DNA letters: not shown here
Numbering within the stretch: position 1 is the first letter of the stretch
NCBI GenBank assembly: GCA_031761405.1
Contig: JASEVX010000006.1
Coordinates: 25,863,097 to 25,927,096 of the forward strand
DNA from: Serripes groenlandicus
Taxonomy: Eukaryota > Mollusca > Bivalvia > Cardiida > Cardiidae
Direction: 5' to 3'
DNA: 64,000 bases
Content: more model-generated notes on this DNA
What the model saw: only the letters and a program-made list of their open reading frames with translations
Databases searched by the model: none
What the model was told of the DNA's origin: nothing

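Overview
This window is animal genomic DNA, AT-rich, spliced and crowded with repeats. The organism is most likely a bivalve mollusc. That is inferred from arrays of roughly 115-180 bp units next to tetranucleotide microsatellites (the layout described for bivalve pearl-like elements), from tRNA-derived SINEs, from a Tx1/L1-type LINE tail, and from an LRRK2-type gene with invertebrate-style divergence. No species can be named from sequence alone.

Layout. From 1 to about 15 kb I find no firmly supported host exon. This part holds pearl-like tandem arrays (0.4-1.0, 1.7-2.5, 5.3-6.6, 7.3-8.5, 8.9-9.9 and 11.9-13.0 kb). It also holds a 5'-truncated LINE with a perfect 12-bp target-site duplication (3.26-4.93 kb), a hAT-like element that has swallowed a pearl-like array (8.55-10.24 kb), and one minus-strand exon of KDZ-transposase type (10.45-10.69 kb).

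From 15,058 to the right edge (64,000) lies one plus-strand gene: a homologue of LRRK2, the large multidomain ROCO kinase. I assign 44 exons. Apart from e1-e3, which rest on weak splice sites, and the tentative microexon e18, reading phases join from e4 to the window edge. In order they encode armadillo-type helical repeats (e1-e10), an ankyrin segment (e11-e13), a basic, Ser-rich linker (e14-e20), leucine-rich repeats (e21-e28), the ROC GTPase domain (e29-e34) and the COR domain (e35-e44). The kinase and WD40 parts must lie to the right of the window. Roughly the first 300 residues should lie to the left, either beyond the window or in exons I could not recognise. About 1,575 codons are covered.

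The introns are saturated with a TTAA-flanked, palindromic, MITE-like element of about 230 bp. Its ends are CCCTTTCC and GGAAAGGG, and there are more than 40 full or partial copies. They begin only where the gene begins. Many copies end within 11-45 bp of a 3' splice site or start within about 20 bp of a 5' splice site. Smaller hairpin elements, TATACCCC-ended elements and SINEs are nested among them.

The most unusual features are local tandem duplications that carry splice sites. The end of the ROC switch-II exon plus its donor is repeated in 47-bp and 172-bp units. The acceptor of the last complete exon is duplicated in a 41-bp unit. The acceptor and start of exon e2 recur about four times in its upstream intron. 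A 60-bp array starts at the donor of e26. One intron (e41-e42) appears to use a GC donor. The ROC domain naturally carries His at the position aligned with human R1441.
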